A DNA stretch of 51,097 nt from JBMOOG01 sp049324535 (GCA_049324535.1 JBMOOG010000025.1:1-51097); one strand, 5' to 3'. Shown: positions 26,354 through 36,198, counted from the stretch's first letter. The notes: generated by a model not told the origin, from the letters alone. Program-made: numbers and translations.

Positions 26354-27583
26354 ATGGACTACGACCAGGCACTCGAGGGCGCGATCCAGCGCCTGCACGA
26401 TGAAGGCCGGTATCGCACCTTCATCGACATCGAGCGCACGAAGGGCGCCTTCCCGAAGGCGGTCTGGAACCGGCCCGACGGCACGCGCAAGGACATCACC
26501 GTCTGGTGCGGCAACGACTATCTGGGGATGGGCCAGCACCCGGCGGTGCTGACGGCGATGCACGAGGCGCTGGACGCGGTCGGCGCCGGGTCGGGCGGCA
26601 CCCGCAACATCTCGGGCACCACCGCCTACCACAAGCGGCTCGAGGCCGAGATCGCCGACCTGCATGGCAAGGAAGCGGCCCTGGTCTTCTCGTCGGCCTA
26701 CATCGCCAACGACGCGACCCTGTCCACGCTGCCCAGGCTTTTCCCCGGCCTCATCACCTATTCGGACGCGCTGAACCACGCCTCGATGATCGAGGGGATC
26801 AAGCGCCACGGCGGGGCCAAGCGCATCTTCCGCCACAACGACGTGGCCCATCTGCGCGAACTCCTGGCCGCCGATGATCCGTCGGCGCCGAAGCTGATTG
26901 CCTTCGAGTCGGTCTATTCGATGGATGGCGACTTCGGTCGCATCGCCGAGATCTGCGACCTGGCCGAGGAGTTCGGCGCGCTGACCTATCTGGACGAGGT
27001 GCACGCGGTGGGCATGTACGGCCCGCGCGGCGGCGGCATCGCCGAGCAGATCGGGCAGGCGCACCGGCTCGACATCATCAACGGCACGCTCGGCAAGGCC
27101 TTCGGGGTCTTCGGCGGCTATGTCGCGGGCTCGGCCCGGATGATGGACGCGATCCGGTCCTACGCGCCGGGCTTCATCTTCACCACGTCGCTGCCGCCGG
27201 CGGTGGCGGCGGGCGCCGCGGCCTCGATCGCCTTCCTGAAATCCGCCGAGGGCCAGACGCTGCGCGACGCGCAGCAGTTGCACGCGAAGATCCTCAAGAT
27301 GCGGCTCAAGGCGCTGGGCATGCCGATCATCGACCACGGCAGCCACATCGTTCCGGTCATCATCGGCGATCCGGTGCACACCAAGATCATCTCGGACATG
27401 CTGCTTGACCAGCACGGCATCTACGTCCAGCCGATCAACTTCCCGACGGTCGCGCGCGGCACCGAGCGGCTGCGCTTCACGCCCTCGCCGGTGCACACGC
27501 CCGACCAGATCGACCGCCTCGTGCGCGCGATGGACGGTCTCTGGGCGCATTGCGCGCTGAATCGCGCCGAGATGTCCGCCTGA
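26354..27583 (+). CDS. hemA: 5-aminolevulinate synthase
   Basis: A 409-residue PLP enzyme condensing glycine and succinyl-CoA to 5-aminolevulinate, the first step of the C4 route to haem and, in phototrophs, bacteriochlorophyll. The PLP lysine is Lys248 in GTLGKAFG, as in the R. capsulatus enzyme. SGGTRNISGT and YLDEVHAVGMYG are also present. The ATG at 26354 matches the family start. Confidence 0.96.
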   Translation: MDYDQALEGAIQRLHDEGRYRTFIDIERTKGAFPKAVWNRPDGTRKDITVWCGNDYLGMGQHPAVLTAMHEALDAVGAGSGGTRNISGTTAYHKRLEAEIADLHGKEAALVFSSAYIANDATLSTLPRLFPGLITYSDALNHASMIEGIKRHGGAKRIFRHNDVAHLRELLAADDPSAPKLIAFESVYSMDGDFGRIAEICDLAEEFGALTYLDEVHAVGMYGPRGGGIAEQIGQAHRLDIINGTLGKAFGVFGGYVAGSARMMDAIRSYAPGFIFTTSLPPAVAAGAAASIAFLKSAEGQTLRDAQQLHAKILKMRLKALGMPIIDHGSHIVPVIIGDPVHTKIISDMLLDQHGIYVQPINFPTVARGTERLRFTPSPVHTPDQIDRLVRAMDGLWAHCALNRAEMSA

Positions 27584-27607
27584 GCCTTTCTGCGGATGCA
27601 CGGGGTC

Positions 27608-27636
27608 TTGTCCTGTGCTAAGCAATCCTCAATACG
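27608..27636 (+). promoter_or_regulatory. Candidate promoter of the RodZ-like gene
   Basis: TTGTCC (27608-27613), a 17-nt spacer and AATACG (27631-27636), 56 bases before the chosen start. Confidence 0.35.
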
Positions 27637-27691
27637 GTGATCGGTCGCGACTCGAATCGTGACCGCGGGGACGAAGGATCAGGGGCAGGGC

Positions 27692-28921
27692 ATGATCGGG
27701 CGGAAGGGCAAACCTTCGGCACCCGGCGGGGACAAACCCAAGGGGTTCGACGATTTCGAACTTCGTCTCGGCGATGTGATGCGGGGCGAACGCGCCACCC
27801 TGTCGAAATCGCTGCTCGACGTGCAGCGCGAGCTGCGCATCAAGGCCAGCCACATCGCCGCGATCGAGAACGCCGATGTCTCGGCCTTCGAGACGCCGAG
27901 CTTCATCGCGGGCTATGTGCGGTCCTATGCGAAATACCTCGGGCTGGACCCGGAATGGGCGTTCCAGCGGTTCTGCATCGAGGCGGATTTCCAGGTGGCG
28001 CACGGCATGTCGGCGGCCGCCGCCGGTCCGCGTCCGGTGGTGGCGCGCAGCGAATCCGCCGATCCCTTCGCCAATCCGAGCGTGAGCTTCGTGCCCCCCG
28101 GCGAGGCCTTCCTGTCGAAGGTCGATCCGCGCGCGGTGGGCTCGGTGCTGGTGCTGGTGCTCTTGATCGGCGGCATCGGGTTCGGCGGCTGGACCCTGCT
28201 GCACGAGGTGCAGAAGGTGCGGCTTGCCCCGATCGAGCAGGCGCCGGGCGTCGTGGCGCAGCTCGATCCGCTGGTCGGTGTCGCCGATGCCGGCTCCGCC
28301 CCGTCGGACGCGGGGGCCCTCGTCTCGGCCATGCCGGGGGCCGACGCGCCGACGCCGTCGCCCGAGGCGGTCGACCGGCTCTACCGGCCCGAGGCGCTGG
28401 ACGTTCCGGTGATCGTCGCGCGCGACGGTCCGATCGCCGCCATCGACCCCGCGACCGTGGGCGCGCTCGCGTCGCTCGACCCGTCGGGTCCGGCCGCGCA
28501 GGCGCCCGCCGCGCCGGCCCCGGCGGATGCGGCCCCCCCGGTGCAGGTCGTGGCCGCCGACGCGCCGGAGGTCGAGCTCTTGGCGGTCCGTCCGTCCTGG
28601 GTGCGGGTCCAGTCGGCGGACGGGACGGTGATCTTCGAGAAGATCCTCGACGCGGGCGAGCGCTACGCGCTGCCCAAGCTCGAGACGCCGCCGCTCCTGC
28701 GGGCCGGCAATTCGGGGTCGGTCTATTTCGCGGTCAACGGCCAGACCTATGGCCCGGCCGCTCCCGGTGCGCAGGTGGTCAAGAACGTCGTGCTGTCGCC
28801 CGATGCGCTGACCGGCAAGTATGCGGTCGCCGATCTGACGCGCGACGCCGATCTGGCGCGCTACGTCGCGGTGGCGCAGGCCGATCCGGCCACCCTGCCG
28901 GCCGCGCCCGCGACCGAGTGA
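27692..28921 (+). CDS. RodZ-like HTH membrane protein
   Basis: A 409-residue protein with an N-terminal RodZ-type helix-turn-helix (about 20-95; contains LRIKASHIAAIENAD and GYVRSYAKYLGLD). One TM helix lies at about 150-172. A long Ala/Pro-rich linker follows, then a C-terminal beta-rich DUF4115 domain (about 300-395). In E. coli RodZ links MreB to the wall elongation machinery. An in-frame GTG at 27659 would add 11 residues; ATG 27692 has better spacing to AGGGG. ispG follows after 62 bases, an association seen in other bacteria. Confidence 0.82.
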   Translation: MIGRKGKPSAPGGDKPKGFDDFELRLGDVMRGERATLSKSLLDVQRELRIKASHIAAIENADVSAFETPSFIAGYVRSYAKYLGLDPEWAFQRFCIEADFQVAHGMSAAAAGPRPVVARSESADPFANPSVSFVPPGEAFLSKVDPRAVGSVLVLVLLIGGIGFGGWTLLHEVQKVRLAPIEQAPGVVAQLDPLVGVADAGSAPSDAGALVSAMPGADAPTPSPEAVDRLYRPEALDVPVIVARDGPIAAIDPATVGALASLDPSGPAAQAPAAPAPADAAPPVQVVAADAPEVELLAVRPSWVRVQSADGTVIFEKILDAGERYALPKLETPPLLRAGNSGSVYFAVNGQTYGPAAPGAQVVKNVVLSPDALTGKYAVADLTRDADLARYVAVAQADPATLPAAPATE

Positions 28922-28983
28922 CGGTTGCCCCCCGCGCGTCGTCGTCGTATCCCGATGCGCACAGGACAGGATGAGCCGGGATC

Positions 28984-30114
28984 ATGTCGCAATCCGACGG
29001 ACTGAACCACGTGCGCCCCTGGCGCAACATCTACCGACGCAAGTCGCGCCAGATCATGGTGGGCCGGGTGCCGGTGGGCGGCGACGCGCCGATCTCGGTG
29101 CAGACCATGACCAACACCGACACCTCGGACGTGAAGGCCACGATCGCGCAGGTGCAGCGCTGCGCCGCCGCCGGGGCCGACATCGTCCGCGTCTCGACGC
29201 CCGACGAAGACAGCACCCGCGCGCTGCGCGAAATCGTCGCCGAAAGCCCGGTGCCGATCGTGGCCGACATCCATTTCCACTACCGCCGCGCCATCGAGGC
29301 GGCCGAGGCGGGCGCGGCCTGCCTGCGCATCAACCCCGGCAACATCGGCGACGCGGCCCGCGTGCGCGAGGTCGTCCGCGCGGCCCGGGACCACGGCTGT
29401 TCGATCCGCATCGGGGTGAACGCCGGTTCGCTCGAGAAGCACCTTCTCGACAAGTATGGCGAACCCTGCCCGGACGCGATGGTCGAATCCGGTCTCGATC
29501 ACATCAAGCTCTTGCAGGACAACGATTTCCACGAGTTCAAGATTTCGGTGAAGGCCTCGGACGTGTTCCTCGCGGCCGCGGCCTACCAGAAGCTGGCCGA
29601 CGCGACCGACGCGCCGATCCATCTCGGCATCACCGAGGCGGGGGGCCTCGTCTCGGGCACGGTCAAGTCGGCGATCGGGCTTGGCAACCTCCTGTGGATG
29701 GGCATCGGCGACACGATCCGCGTGTCGCTCTCGGCCGATCCGGTCGAGGAGGTGAAGGTCGGCTTCGAGATCCTGAAGTCGCTCGGCCTGCGCCACCGCG
29801 GCGTCACCATCATCTCTTGCCCGTCCTGCGCGCGGCAGGGCTTCGACGTCATCAAGACCGTGGCGGCGCTGGAAGAGCGCCTCGCGCATGTCACCACGCC
29901 GATGTCGCTTTCGATCATCGGCTGCGTGGTGAACGGCCCCGGCGAGGCGCTGATGACCGACATCGGCTTCACCGGCGGCGGGGCCGGATCGGGCATGGTC
30001 TATCTCGCCGGCAAGCAGCACCACAAGCTCGGCAACGACCGGATGATCGACCACATCGTCGAACTGGTCGAGGCCCGGGCCGCGGAGCTGGCCGCCGCGA
30101 AGGCGGCCGAATAG
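28984..30114 (+). CDS. ispG: 4-hydroxy-3-methylbut-2-enyl diphosphate synthase
   Basis: A 376-residue 4Fe-4S enzyme of the MEP isoprenoid route (GcpE). Iron-sulfur ligands are the two cysteines of SCPSCARQGF and the cysteine of GCVVNGPGEA. The TIM-barrel part starts at SVQTMTNTDT. Length is that of the two-domain bacterial form. It converges on the dsbA gene across a dispersed repeat. Confidence 0.96.
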   Translation: MSQSDGLNHVRPWRNIYRRKSRQIMVGRVPVGGDAPISVQTMTNTDTSDVKATIAQVQRCAAAGADIVRVSTPDEDSTRALREIVAESPVPIVADIHFHYRRAIEAAEAGAACLRINPGNIGDAARVREVVRAARDHGCSIRIGVNAGSLEKHLLDKYGEPCPDAMVESGLDHIKLLQDNDFHEFKISVKASDVFLAAAAYQKLADATDAPIHLGITEAGGLVSGTVKSAIGLGNLLWMGIGDTIRVSLSADPVEEVKVGFEILKSLGLRHRGVTIISCPSCARQGFDVIKTVAALEERLAHVTTPMSLSIIGCVVNGPGEALMTDIGFTGGGAGSGMVYLAGKQHHKLGNDRMIDHIVELVEARAAELAAAKAAE

Positions 30115-30153
30115 CCGGCCGGCCCCTCGCCGGGCGGGAACGGCCCGGGCTGC

Positions 30154-30211
30154 GGCTTCTTCTTTGCTCAAATACCCCGGGGGTGCGGGGGCAGGGCCCC
30201 CGCGCTGCGGG
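30154..30211 (-). repeat. Dispersed hairpin repeat, copy B
   Basis: Read on the minus strand: a G/C hairpin with GCGGGGGC and GCCCCCGC arms, then ACCCCCGGGGTATTTG, AGCAAA and GAAGAAGCC. The ACCCCCGGGGTATTTG core is identical to copies A and C. It lies between the convergent ispG and dsbA genes and could terminate transcription from dsbA's side as drawn only after its stop on the opposite strand; its role is inferred. Confidence 0.85.
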
Positions 30212-30223
30212 ATCCCGGCCGCG

Positions 30224-30964
30224 TCAGCCGCGTTCGTCCGCGACGATCTGCTGCATGCGCGCGAAGGGCACGTAGCCGCGCAGCATCTGGTCGCCCAGCA
30301 CGAAGGTCGGGGTGCCCTGGATCTGCAGCCGCTGCGCCAGCGCGTGGTTGTCTGCCAGCACCCTGGTCACCTCGGGCGCGTCCATCCGCGCGACCACGGG
30401 GGCAGGATCGATGCCCAGATCGCGGGCGTAGGCCGCAAGCGTGTCCTTGGTGATGTCGCCGCGGAAGTCCTCGAAGAGGCCCGCGTTCAGCCGGGCATAG
30501 GCCTCGGGTCCGGCAACCTGAAGCGTCGCCACCGCGAAACGGGCGGCGACCTCGGATTCCGGCGAGAGGATCGGCAGTTCCTTGACGACGTAGCGCAGCT
30601 TGCCGTCGCCCTCGATCAGCCGCTTCACCTCGGAATGGGCCTTGCGGCAATAGCCGCAGCGGTAGTCGATGAACTCCACCATGGTCAGGTCACCCTCGGG
30701 GTTGCCGCCGGAATAGCTCGCCGCGTCCTCGAAGAGATCGGGCCGGTTGGCCTTGATGAGATCCTGGTCGGCCGCGGCCTGCGCCTTGGCCTGCCGCGCG
30801 TCCAGAGCCTGCATCACCTCGACCAGGACCTCGGGGTTCTCGAGCAGGTAGCTGCGGATCTCGGCGCGGAAGGCGTCGCGCTCGGCCGGGGTCATCGCGG
30901 CCGGATCGAAGGCCAGGGCGGGGGCCGAGGTGGCGAGAAGCAGGGCAAGCGCGGCGCGGGTCAT
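30224..30964 (-). CDS. DsbA-family periplasmic thiol oxidoreductase
   Basis: A 246-residue thioredoxin-fold protein with a signal peptide (cleavage after ALA near residue 18). An N-terminal helical stretch, LLENPEVLVEVMQALDARQ, is the ScsC/Com1 type extension that mediates oligomerisation in relatives. The redox motif is CGYC near residue 105, and the cis-Pro loop is GTPTFVLG. It may act as disulfide isomerase or oxidase; ccdA at 770 is a possible electron donor, though not linked in the genome. Confidence 0.9.
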   Translation of the reverse strand: MTRAALALLLATSAPALAFDPAAMTPAERDAFRAEIRSYLLENPEVLVEVMQALDARQAKAQAAADQDLIKANRPDLFEDAASYSGGNPEGDLTMVEFIDYRCGYCRKAHSEVKRLIEGDGKLRYVVKELPILSPESEVAARFAVATLQVAGPEAYARLNAGLFEDFRGDITKDTLAAYARDLGIDPAPVVARMDAPEVTRVLADNHALAQRLQIQGTPTFVLGDQMLRGYVPFARMQQIVADERG

Positions 30965-31135
30965 CGGGACGTCCTGTCGTTTGGGGGCGCGGGTCGGTGA
31001 CGCCGCCTTTGTCGGTCCGACCATTGCGGACTTGGCCGCCCCGATGCAAGACCCGGCGGGCATTGACCTTGCGCGCTCGCGCTGAAATGAACGGCGCCAA
31101 CGCCAGTCCGGCGGATCTGCCGCAGGGGAGGAGTC

Positions 31136-32275
31136 ATGCGCGTGTCGCAGCGGTCCGGGGTGGACCCCTTCATCGTCATGGACGTGATGGAGCGCGCCCG
31201 CGCGCTCGAGGAGGCCGGGCGTCGCATCATCCACATGGAGGTGGGCCAGCCCGGCACGCCGGCACCGGCGGCGGCGCGCGCGCGGCTTGCCCGGGCGATG
31301 GAGACCGACGCGCTGGGCTACACCGTGGCGCTCGGCCTGCCCGCGTTGCGGCGGGGCATCGCCGATCTCTACCGGCGATGGTATGGGGTCGATCTCGATC
31401 CCGACCGCGTGATCGTGACCGCCGGATCGTCGGCGGCGTTCCTGCTCTCGTTCACCACGCTCTTCGACGCGGGCGACCGCGTGGCGCTCGGCGAGCCCGG
31501 CTATCCGAGCTATCGCCAGATCCTGAAGGCGCTGTCGCTGGTGCCGGTCGGCATCCAGACCGCGGCGCAGGACCGGTTCCAGCCGCGGGCCGACGCGATC
31601 CCGGCCGATGTGCGGGGGCTGATCGTCGCCTCGCCGGCCAATCCCTCGGGCACCATGCTCGACCGCGACCATCTGGCCGGGCTGATGGCGGCGACGGCGG
31701 CGCGCGGCCAGGCCTTCATCTCGGACGAGATCTATCACGGGCTGCAGTACGAAGGCCGCGCCGTCTCGGCGCTGGAGATCGGCGACGACGTCCATGTCAT
31801 CAACTCCTTCTCCAAATACTTCTCGATGACCGGCTGGCGGCTGGGCTGGATGGTCGTGCCCGAGGCCCATGTCCGCACCGTCGAGCGGCTGGCGCAGAAC
31901 CTCTTCATCTGCCCGCCGCACGCCAGCCAGATCGCGGCGCTCGGCGCGCTCGAGGCCGTGGACGAGCTGGAGGCCAACCGGGCGACCTACGCGCGCAACC
32001 GAGCGCTCATGCTCGAGGGCCTGGCCCGCGCCGGGTTCGACCGCATCGCGCCGCCGGACGGGGCCTTCTACATCTATGCCGATGTGTCGGACCTGACCGA
32101 CGACAGCCGGACGCTCGCGGCCGAGATCCTCGACCGGGCGGGGGTGGCGGTGACGCCGGGTCTCGACTTCGATCCGCTGCGCGGACACCGGACGCTGCGG
32201 TTTTCCTACGCGCGCGCCACCGCCGACATCGAGGAGGGCCTGTCGCGCCTCGCCGCCTTCATGGCGGCGCGCTGA
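31136..32275 (+). CDS. PLP-dependent aminotransferase, class I/II
   Basis: A 379-residue fold-type I aminotransferase. The PLP lysine is Lys227 in NSFSKYFSMTGWRLGW; SPANPSGT near 166 and SYARA near 359 are the other cofactor contacts. Closest to the AspC-like group; the amino acid used cannot be told. Preceded by GGGGAGG. The upstream 171 bases divide it from the divergent dsbA and hold a TTGACC at 31063 without a clear -10. Confidence 0.9.
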   Translation: MRVSQRSGVDPFIVMDVMERARALEEAGRRIIHMEVGQPGTPAPAAARARLARAMETDALGYTVALGLPALRRGIADLYRRWYGVDLDPDRVIVTAGSSAAFLLSFTTLFDAGDRVALGEPGYPSYRQILKALSLVPVGIQTAAQDRFQPRADAIPADVRGLIVASPANPSGTMLDRDHLAGLMAATAARGQAFISDEIYHGLQYEGRAVSALEIGDDVHVINSFSKYFSMTGWRLGWMVVPEAHVRTVERLAQNLFICPPHASQIAALGALEAVDELEANRATYARNRALMLEGLARAGFDRIAPPDGAFYIYADVSDLTDDSRTLAAEILDRAGVAVTPGLDFDPLRGHRTLRFSYARATADIEEGLSRLAAFMAAR

Positions 32276-32304
32276 GCCGCGTTGCGCGGACCGGCGCACG
32301 CCCT

Positions 32305-33561
32305 ATGATGGGCGGAAAACGGGCGCGGGCAGGCGGCATGGGCATCGGTCAACTCCTGGGGGTTCTGGCGGCGGCGGTCTGGCTTGCGCTGACCGGCGGT
32401 CCGGGGGCCGCGCAGACGCTCGGGGCGCTGGCGCGGCTCGATCCCGCGGCCTCGTCGATCCGGTCCGAGGACGGGGGCGTCACCCTGCGGCTCGCGCTCA
32501 GCCAGCCCGTTCCCTACCGCACCTATTTTCTCGCCGATCCGCCGCGGCTGGTGGTCGAGTTCGCCGAGGTCGATTTCGGCTCGGCCCCCGCCTCGGGCGT
32601 GGCGCTGCCCGAGGCTGTGCGCGGGCTGGCCTGGGGGCCGATCGGGCCGGGCTGGTCGCGCCTGGTCGCGGTGCTGGACGGGCCCTACCGGCTTGCGAGC
32701 GCGACCGAGGACACCGGCCGGGCCGACGGACGCGCGGCGATCACCCTGCGCATCCGGCCGACCGATACGGCGGGCTTCGTGACCGGGGCGCCGTCGGCGC
32801 CCGATCGTCCGAGGCCGGCGGCCGACCTTCCCGAACCGAAGCGCCGCCAGACCGGCGAGGCGCCCCTGGTGGTCGTGCTCGACCCCGGGCACGGCGGCCT
32901 CGACCCCGGGGCCGAATCCGACGGGACCAGCGAGGCCCGGCTGATGCTCACCTTCGGGCAGGAACTGGCCGAGGTGCTGCGCCGGGCCGGCATGACCGTG
33001 ATCCTGACGCGCGAGAAGGACGTGTTCGTGCCGCTCGAGACGCGGATCAGCGTGGCGCGCGCGGCGGGGGCGGATCTCTTCCTGTCGCTGCACGCCGATG
33101 CGCTGGCCGAGGGCGAGGCCACCGGGGCGACGGTCTACCGGCTTGCCGAGACGGCGAGCGAGGCCGCGGCGGCAAAGCTCGCCGAGCGGCACGACCGGGC
33201 CGATCTTCTGGCCGGCGTCGATCTTTCGGGCCATGACGACACGGTCGCGGGCGTGCTGATGGATCTGGCCCGTACCGAGACGCAGCCGCGCGCCGACCGG
33301 CTGGCGGCCGATCTGGTGGCGGCGATCCGGGCCGAGGGGCTGAAGATGCACCGCCGCCCGATCCAGGGGGCCGCATTCTCGGTCCTGAAATCGCCCGACA
33401 TCCCGTCCCTGCTCCTCGAGGTGGGCTTCCTGTCGTCGCCGGCCGACCGCAAGCGCCTGGCCGACCCGGCGTGGCGGGCGGCGATGCAGCGGGCGATCCT
33501 GACCGCGATCCAGTCCTGGGCGCTGGCCGATGCGGCCGAGGCACGGCTCATCCGCCAGTAG
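32305..33561 (+). CDS. amiC: N-acetylmuramoyl-L-alanine amidase (AmiC type)
   Basis: A 418-residue exported amidase that cuts the stem peptide from peptidoglycan during cell separation. Order: signal peptide (about 12-37), AMIN domain (about 50-150, septal targeting), Pro-rich linker, Amidase_3 (about 192-410). Zinc and catalytic motifs are intact: DPGHGGLDPG, TSEARL, SLHAD and LLLEVGF. Starts at 32308 and 32338 are equally in frame; the upstream ones give a basic n-region. PBP1A follows. Confidence 0.9.
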   Translation: MMGGKRARAGGMGIGQLLGVLAAAVWLALTGGPGAAQTLGALARLDPAASSIRSEDGGVTLRLALSQPVPYRTYFLADPPRLVVEFAEVDFGSAPASGVALPEAVRGLAWGPIGPGWSRLVAVLDGPYRLASATEDTGRADGRAAITLRIRPTDTAGFVTGAPSAPDRPRPAADLPEPKRRQTGEAPLVVVLDPGHGGLDPGAESDGTSEARLMLTFGQELAEVLRRAGMTVILTREKDVFVPLETRISVARAAGADLFLSLHADALAEGEATGATVYRLAETASEAAAAKLAERHDRADLLAGVDLSGHDDTVAGVLMDLARTETQPRADRLAADLVAAIRAEGLKMHRRPIQGAAFSVLKSPDIPSLLLEVGFLSSPADRKRLADPAWRAAMQRAILTAIQSWALADAAEARLIRQ

Positions 33562-33598
33562 CGCCGGCCGATCGCCGCCGGCCTGACACCGAGTTGTT

Positions 33599-33627
33599 TT
33601 GACCCGCCCCCGGCTGCGTTATATAGG
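33599..33627 (+). promoter_or_regulatory. Promoter of the PBP1A gene
   Basis: TTGACC (33599-33604), a 17-nt spacer and TATAGG (33622-33627), 28 bases before the GTG start: one of the best promoter matches in the window. Confidence 0.7.
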
Positions 33628-33654
33628 GGCGGCGTACCATCGAAGGACGACCTT

Positions 33655-36198
33655 GTGCTCCGGTTCCTGCTGAATTTCCTGGGCGGCCTGTTTTCCTGGG
33701 TCGTGACCGGGGCGCTTCTGGGCGCGCTCGCGGTCGGTGGCGTGTTCCTCATCTTCAGCCGCGACCTGCCCAATCACGAGCAGCTGAACCAGTACACCCC
33801 GAAGATGATCAGCCGGATCTATTCCGGCGAGGGCCGGATGATCGACGAGTTCGCCGAGGAGCGGCGCATCTTCACCCCGATCGAGGACATCCCGGATCTG
33901 GTGAAGCACGCCTTCATTTCGGCCGAGGACAAGAATTTCTACACGCACCAGGGGTTTGACGCCCGCGGCATCCTCGCCGCCGCCTACGAGGCGATCCGGT
34001 CGCGGGGCGACAACCTGCGCGGCGCCTCGACGATCCCGCAGCAGGTGGCCAAGATCACCTTCCTCGGCGGCGAGCGCACGGCCGAGCGCAAGATCAAGGA
34101 GATGATCCTTGCCAACCGCATGGTCACCTCGATGCCGCGCGACAAGATCCTCGAGATCTATCTCAACGAGATCGACCTCGGCTTCCGCAGCTTCGGCGTC
34201 ACCGCCGCGGCGCAGACCTACTTCAACAAGACGCTGGCCGATCTGACCCCCGAGGAGGCCGCCTATCTGGCCGCACTGCCCAAGGCGCCCTACAACTACC
34301 ATCCGGTCAAGCAGAAGGAGCGCGCGATCGAGCGGCGCAACTACGTGCTGAACCAGATGTACGAGAACGGCTACCTCGACAAGGCGGCCCTCGACGCGGC
34401 GCTGGCCGCGCCGCTGCGGACGGTGCAGAACGGCGACTATCCGGCCTTCAAGGAGAGCCTGCCGCCGCGCGACTACTTCACCGACGAGATCCGCCGGCAA
34501 CTGTCGAAGACCTTCGGCAAGGAAGAGTTCTTCGGCGGAGGTCTCACCATCCGCGCCACCGTCGATCCCGAGCTTCAGGGGCTGGCCGCGAAGGCCCTTC
34601 AGGAGGCGCTGGAGAAATACGACCGTGCCCAGGGCGTGTGGCGCGGGACCGGCATCACGCTGACGGCCGCGCAGATGGCGGACGCGGACGCCTGGCGCGC
34701 CGCGCTGGCCGAGACGAAGGTGCCGCGCGACATCGCCGGCTGGAAGGCGGCGGTGGTGCTGGCGGCCGACACGGACGCGACGCTGGGCATCGAGGGCGTG
34801 CCCGAGCCGCAGACCCTTCCCGCCGAGGACGTGACCTGGGCGCGCAAGCGCGGGGCGGATGGCAAGCTCGGTCCCAAGGCCCGCAAGGCCTCCGATCTGG
34901 TCCAGGCCGGCGACGTGGTGCTGGTGCGCCCGATCACGAAGGATGCCGACGGAAGCTTCGTGCGCTGGTCGCTGCGGCAGGTGCCGGAGGTCGAGGGCGG
35001 GTTCATGGCGATGGACGTGAACACCGGGCGGGTGCTGGCGATGCAGGGCGGGTTCTCGTACCAGTCCTCGGTGTTCAACCGCGCCACGCAGGCGATGCGG
35101 CAGCCGGGGTCGTCGTTCAAGCCCTTCGTCTATGCCGCGGCGCTCGATTCCGGCTTCACGCCGGCGACGATCGTCGTGGACGCGCCGATCGAGGTCGAGA
35201 CGCCGCAGGGGCTCTGGACGCCGAAGAACGCCTCGAACAAGTTCTACGGGCCGACGCCGCTGCGCACCGGGATCGAGCAGTCGCGCAACCTGATGACGGT
35301 GCGGATCGCCGAAGAGATCGGCATGGACACGGTCGCCGCCTACGCCGAGCGGTTCGGGGTCTACGACTACCTGTCGCCCTTCCTCGCCAACGCGCTCGGC
35401 GCGCAGGAGACGACGCTTTACAAGATGGTCGCGGCCTATGCGATGTTCGCCAACGGCGGCGAGCGCGTCGAGCCGACGCTGGTGGACCGCGTGCAGGACC
35501 GCTGGGGACGCACGATCTACCGCCACGACCAGCGCAGCTGCGCCGACTGCGCCCAGCCCAGCCTGCCGCCGGGAACGGCGCCGCGCATCACCTCGGACCG
35601 CGAGCGGGTGATGGATCCGATCACCGCCTATCAGCTCACCTCGATGATGGTGGGCGTGGTCCAGCGCGGATCGGGTAGCGGGGTGCGGCTTCCGGTTCCG
35701 GTCGCCGGCAAGACCGGCACCACCAACGACGCCAAGGATGTCTGGTTCATCGGCTACACCTCGAACATCGTCGCCGGCTGCTACATGGGCTACGACCAGC
35801 CCCGCAGCCTCGGCGAGCGGGCCTTCGGCGGCACGCTCTGCGTGCCGGTGTTCCAGGAGTTCATGGAGCAGGCGATCAAGAAATACGGCGGATCGAGGTT
35901 CGCCGTCCCCCCGGGGGGCCATTTCATCAACATCAACCGCTTCACCGGCGAGCCGCTGCCCGATGGCGTGACGGGAGACTTCGTGCAGGCCGAGTATTTC
36001 CGCGATGGCGAGGATCCGATCTTCGGGTTCGGATCCTATGTCGATGGCGGCTTCGCCATGGGGCAGAACCTTCCGCTCTTCGCCTATGGCGAATACGCGG
36101 ATCAGGGCGGCACCACGGTCACGACCACCACGGGCGAGACCAAGGTCATTCCCAAGAAGGCCGATTTCGGCACGGTGAGTTCGGGCGGTCTCTACTGA
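33655..36198 (+). CDS. mrcA: Bifunctional penicillin-binding protein 1A
   Basis: An 847-residue class A PBP. TM helix at about 11-34. The GT51 transglycosylase domain follows (AEDKNFYTHQG with catalytic Glu91; RGASTIPQQVAK). An inserted OB-like/ODP segment (about 320-430) separates it from the transpeptidase domain: SxxK Ser486-Lys489, the SRN motif, and KTGT from Lys686. Polymerises and cross-links glycan in the periplasm. GTG start with AGGACGA upstream. Complete at both ends, although the assembly gap begins 22 bases after the stop. Confidence 0.96.
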   Translation: MLRFLLNFLGGLFSWVVTGALLGALAVGGVFLIFSRDLPNHEQLNQYTPKMISRIYSGEGRMIDEFAEERRIFTPIEDIPDLVKHAFISAEDKNFYTHQGFDARGILAAAYEAIRSRGDNLRGASTIPQQVAKITFLGGERTAERKIKEMILANRMVTSMPRDKILEIYLNEIDLGFRSFGVTAAAQTYFNKTLADLTPEEAAYLAALPKAPYNYHPVKQKERAIERRNYVLNQMYENGYLDKAALDAALAAPLRTVQNGDYPAFKESLPPRDYFTDEIRRQLSKTFGKEEFFGGGLTIRATVDPELQGLAAKALQEALEKYDRAQGVWRGTGITLTAAQMADADAWRAALAETKVPRDIAGWKAAVVLAADTDATLGIEGVPEPQTLPAEDVTWARKRGADGKLGPKARKASDLVQAGDVVLVRPITKDADGSFVRWSLRQVPEVEGGFMAMDVNTGRVLAMQGGFSYQSSVFNRATQAMRQPGSSFKPFVYAAALDSGFTPATIVVDAPIEVETPQGLWTPKNASNKFYGPTPLRTGIEQSRNLMTVRIAEEIGMDTVAAYAERFGVYDYLSPFLANALGAQETTLYKMVAAYAMFANGGERVEPTLVDRVQDRWGRTIYRHDQRSCADCAQPSLPPGTAPRITSDRERVMDPITAYQLTSMMVGVVQRGSGSGVRLPVPVAGKTGTTNDAKDVWFIGYTSNIVAGCYMGYDQPRSLGERAFGGTLCVPVFQEFMEQAIKKYGGSRFAVPPGGHFININRFTGEPLPDGVTGDFVQAEYFRDGEDPIFGFGSYVDGGFAMGQNLPLFAYGEYADQGGTTVTTTTGETKVIPKKADFGTVSSGGLY

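Noticed and set aside
24749..27625. M20 peptidase read as a 958-residue fusion
   Set aside because: The upstream part is antisense to hemA and its promoter; the family N-terminus and a ribosome-binding site place the start at 26134.
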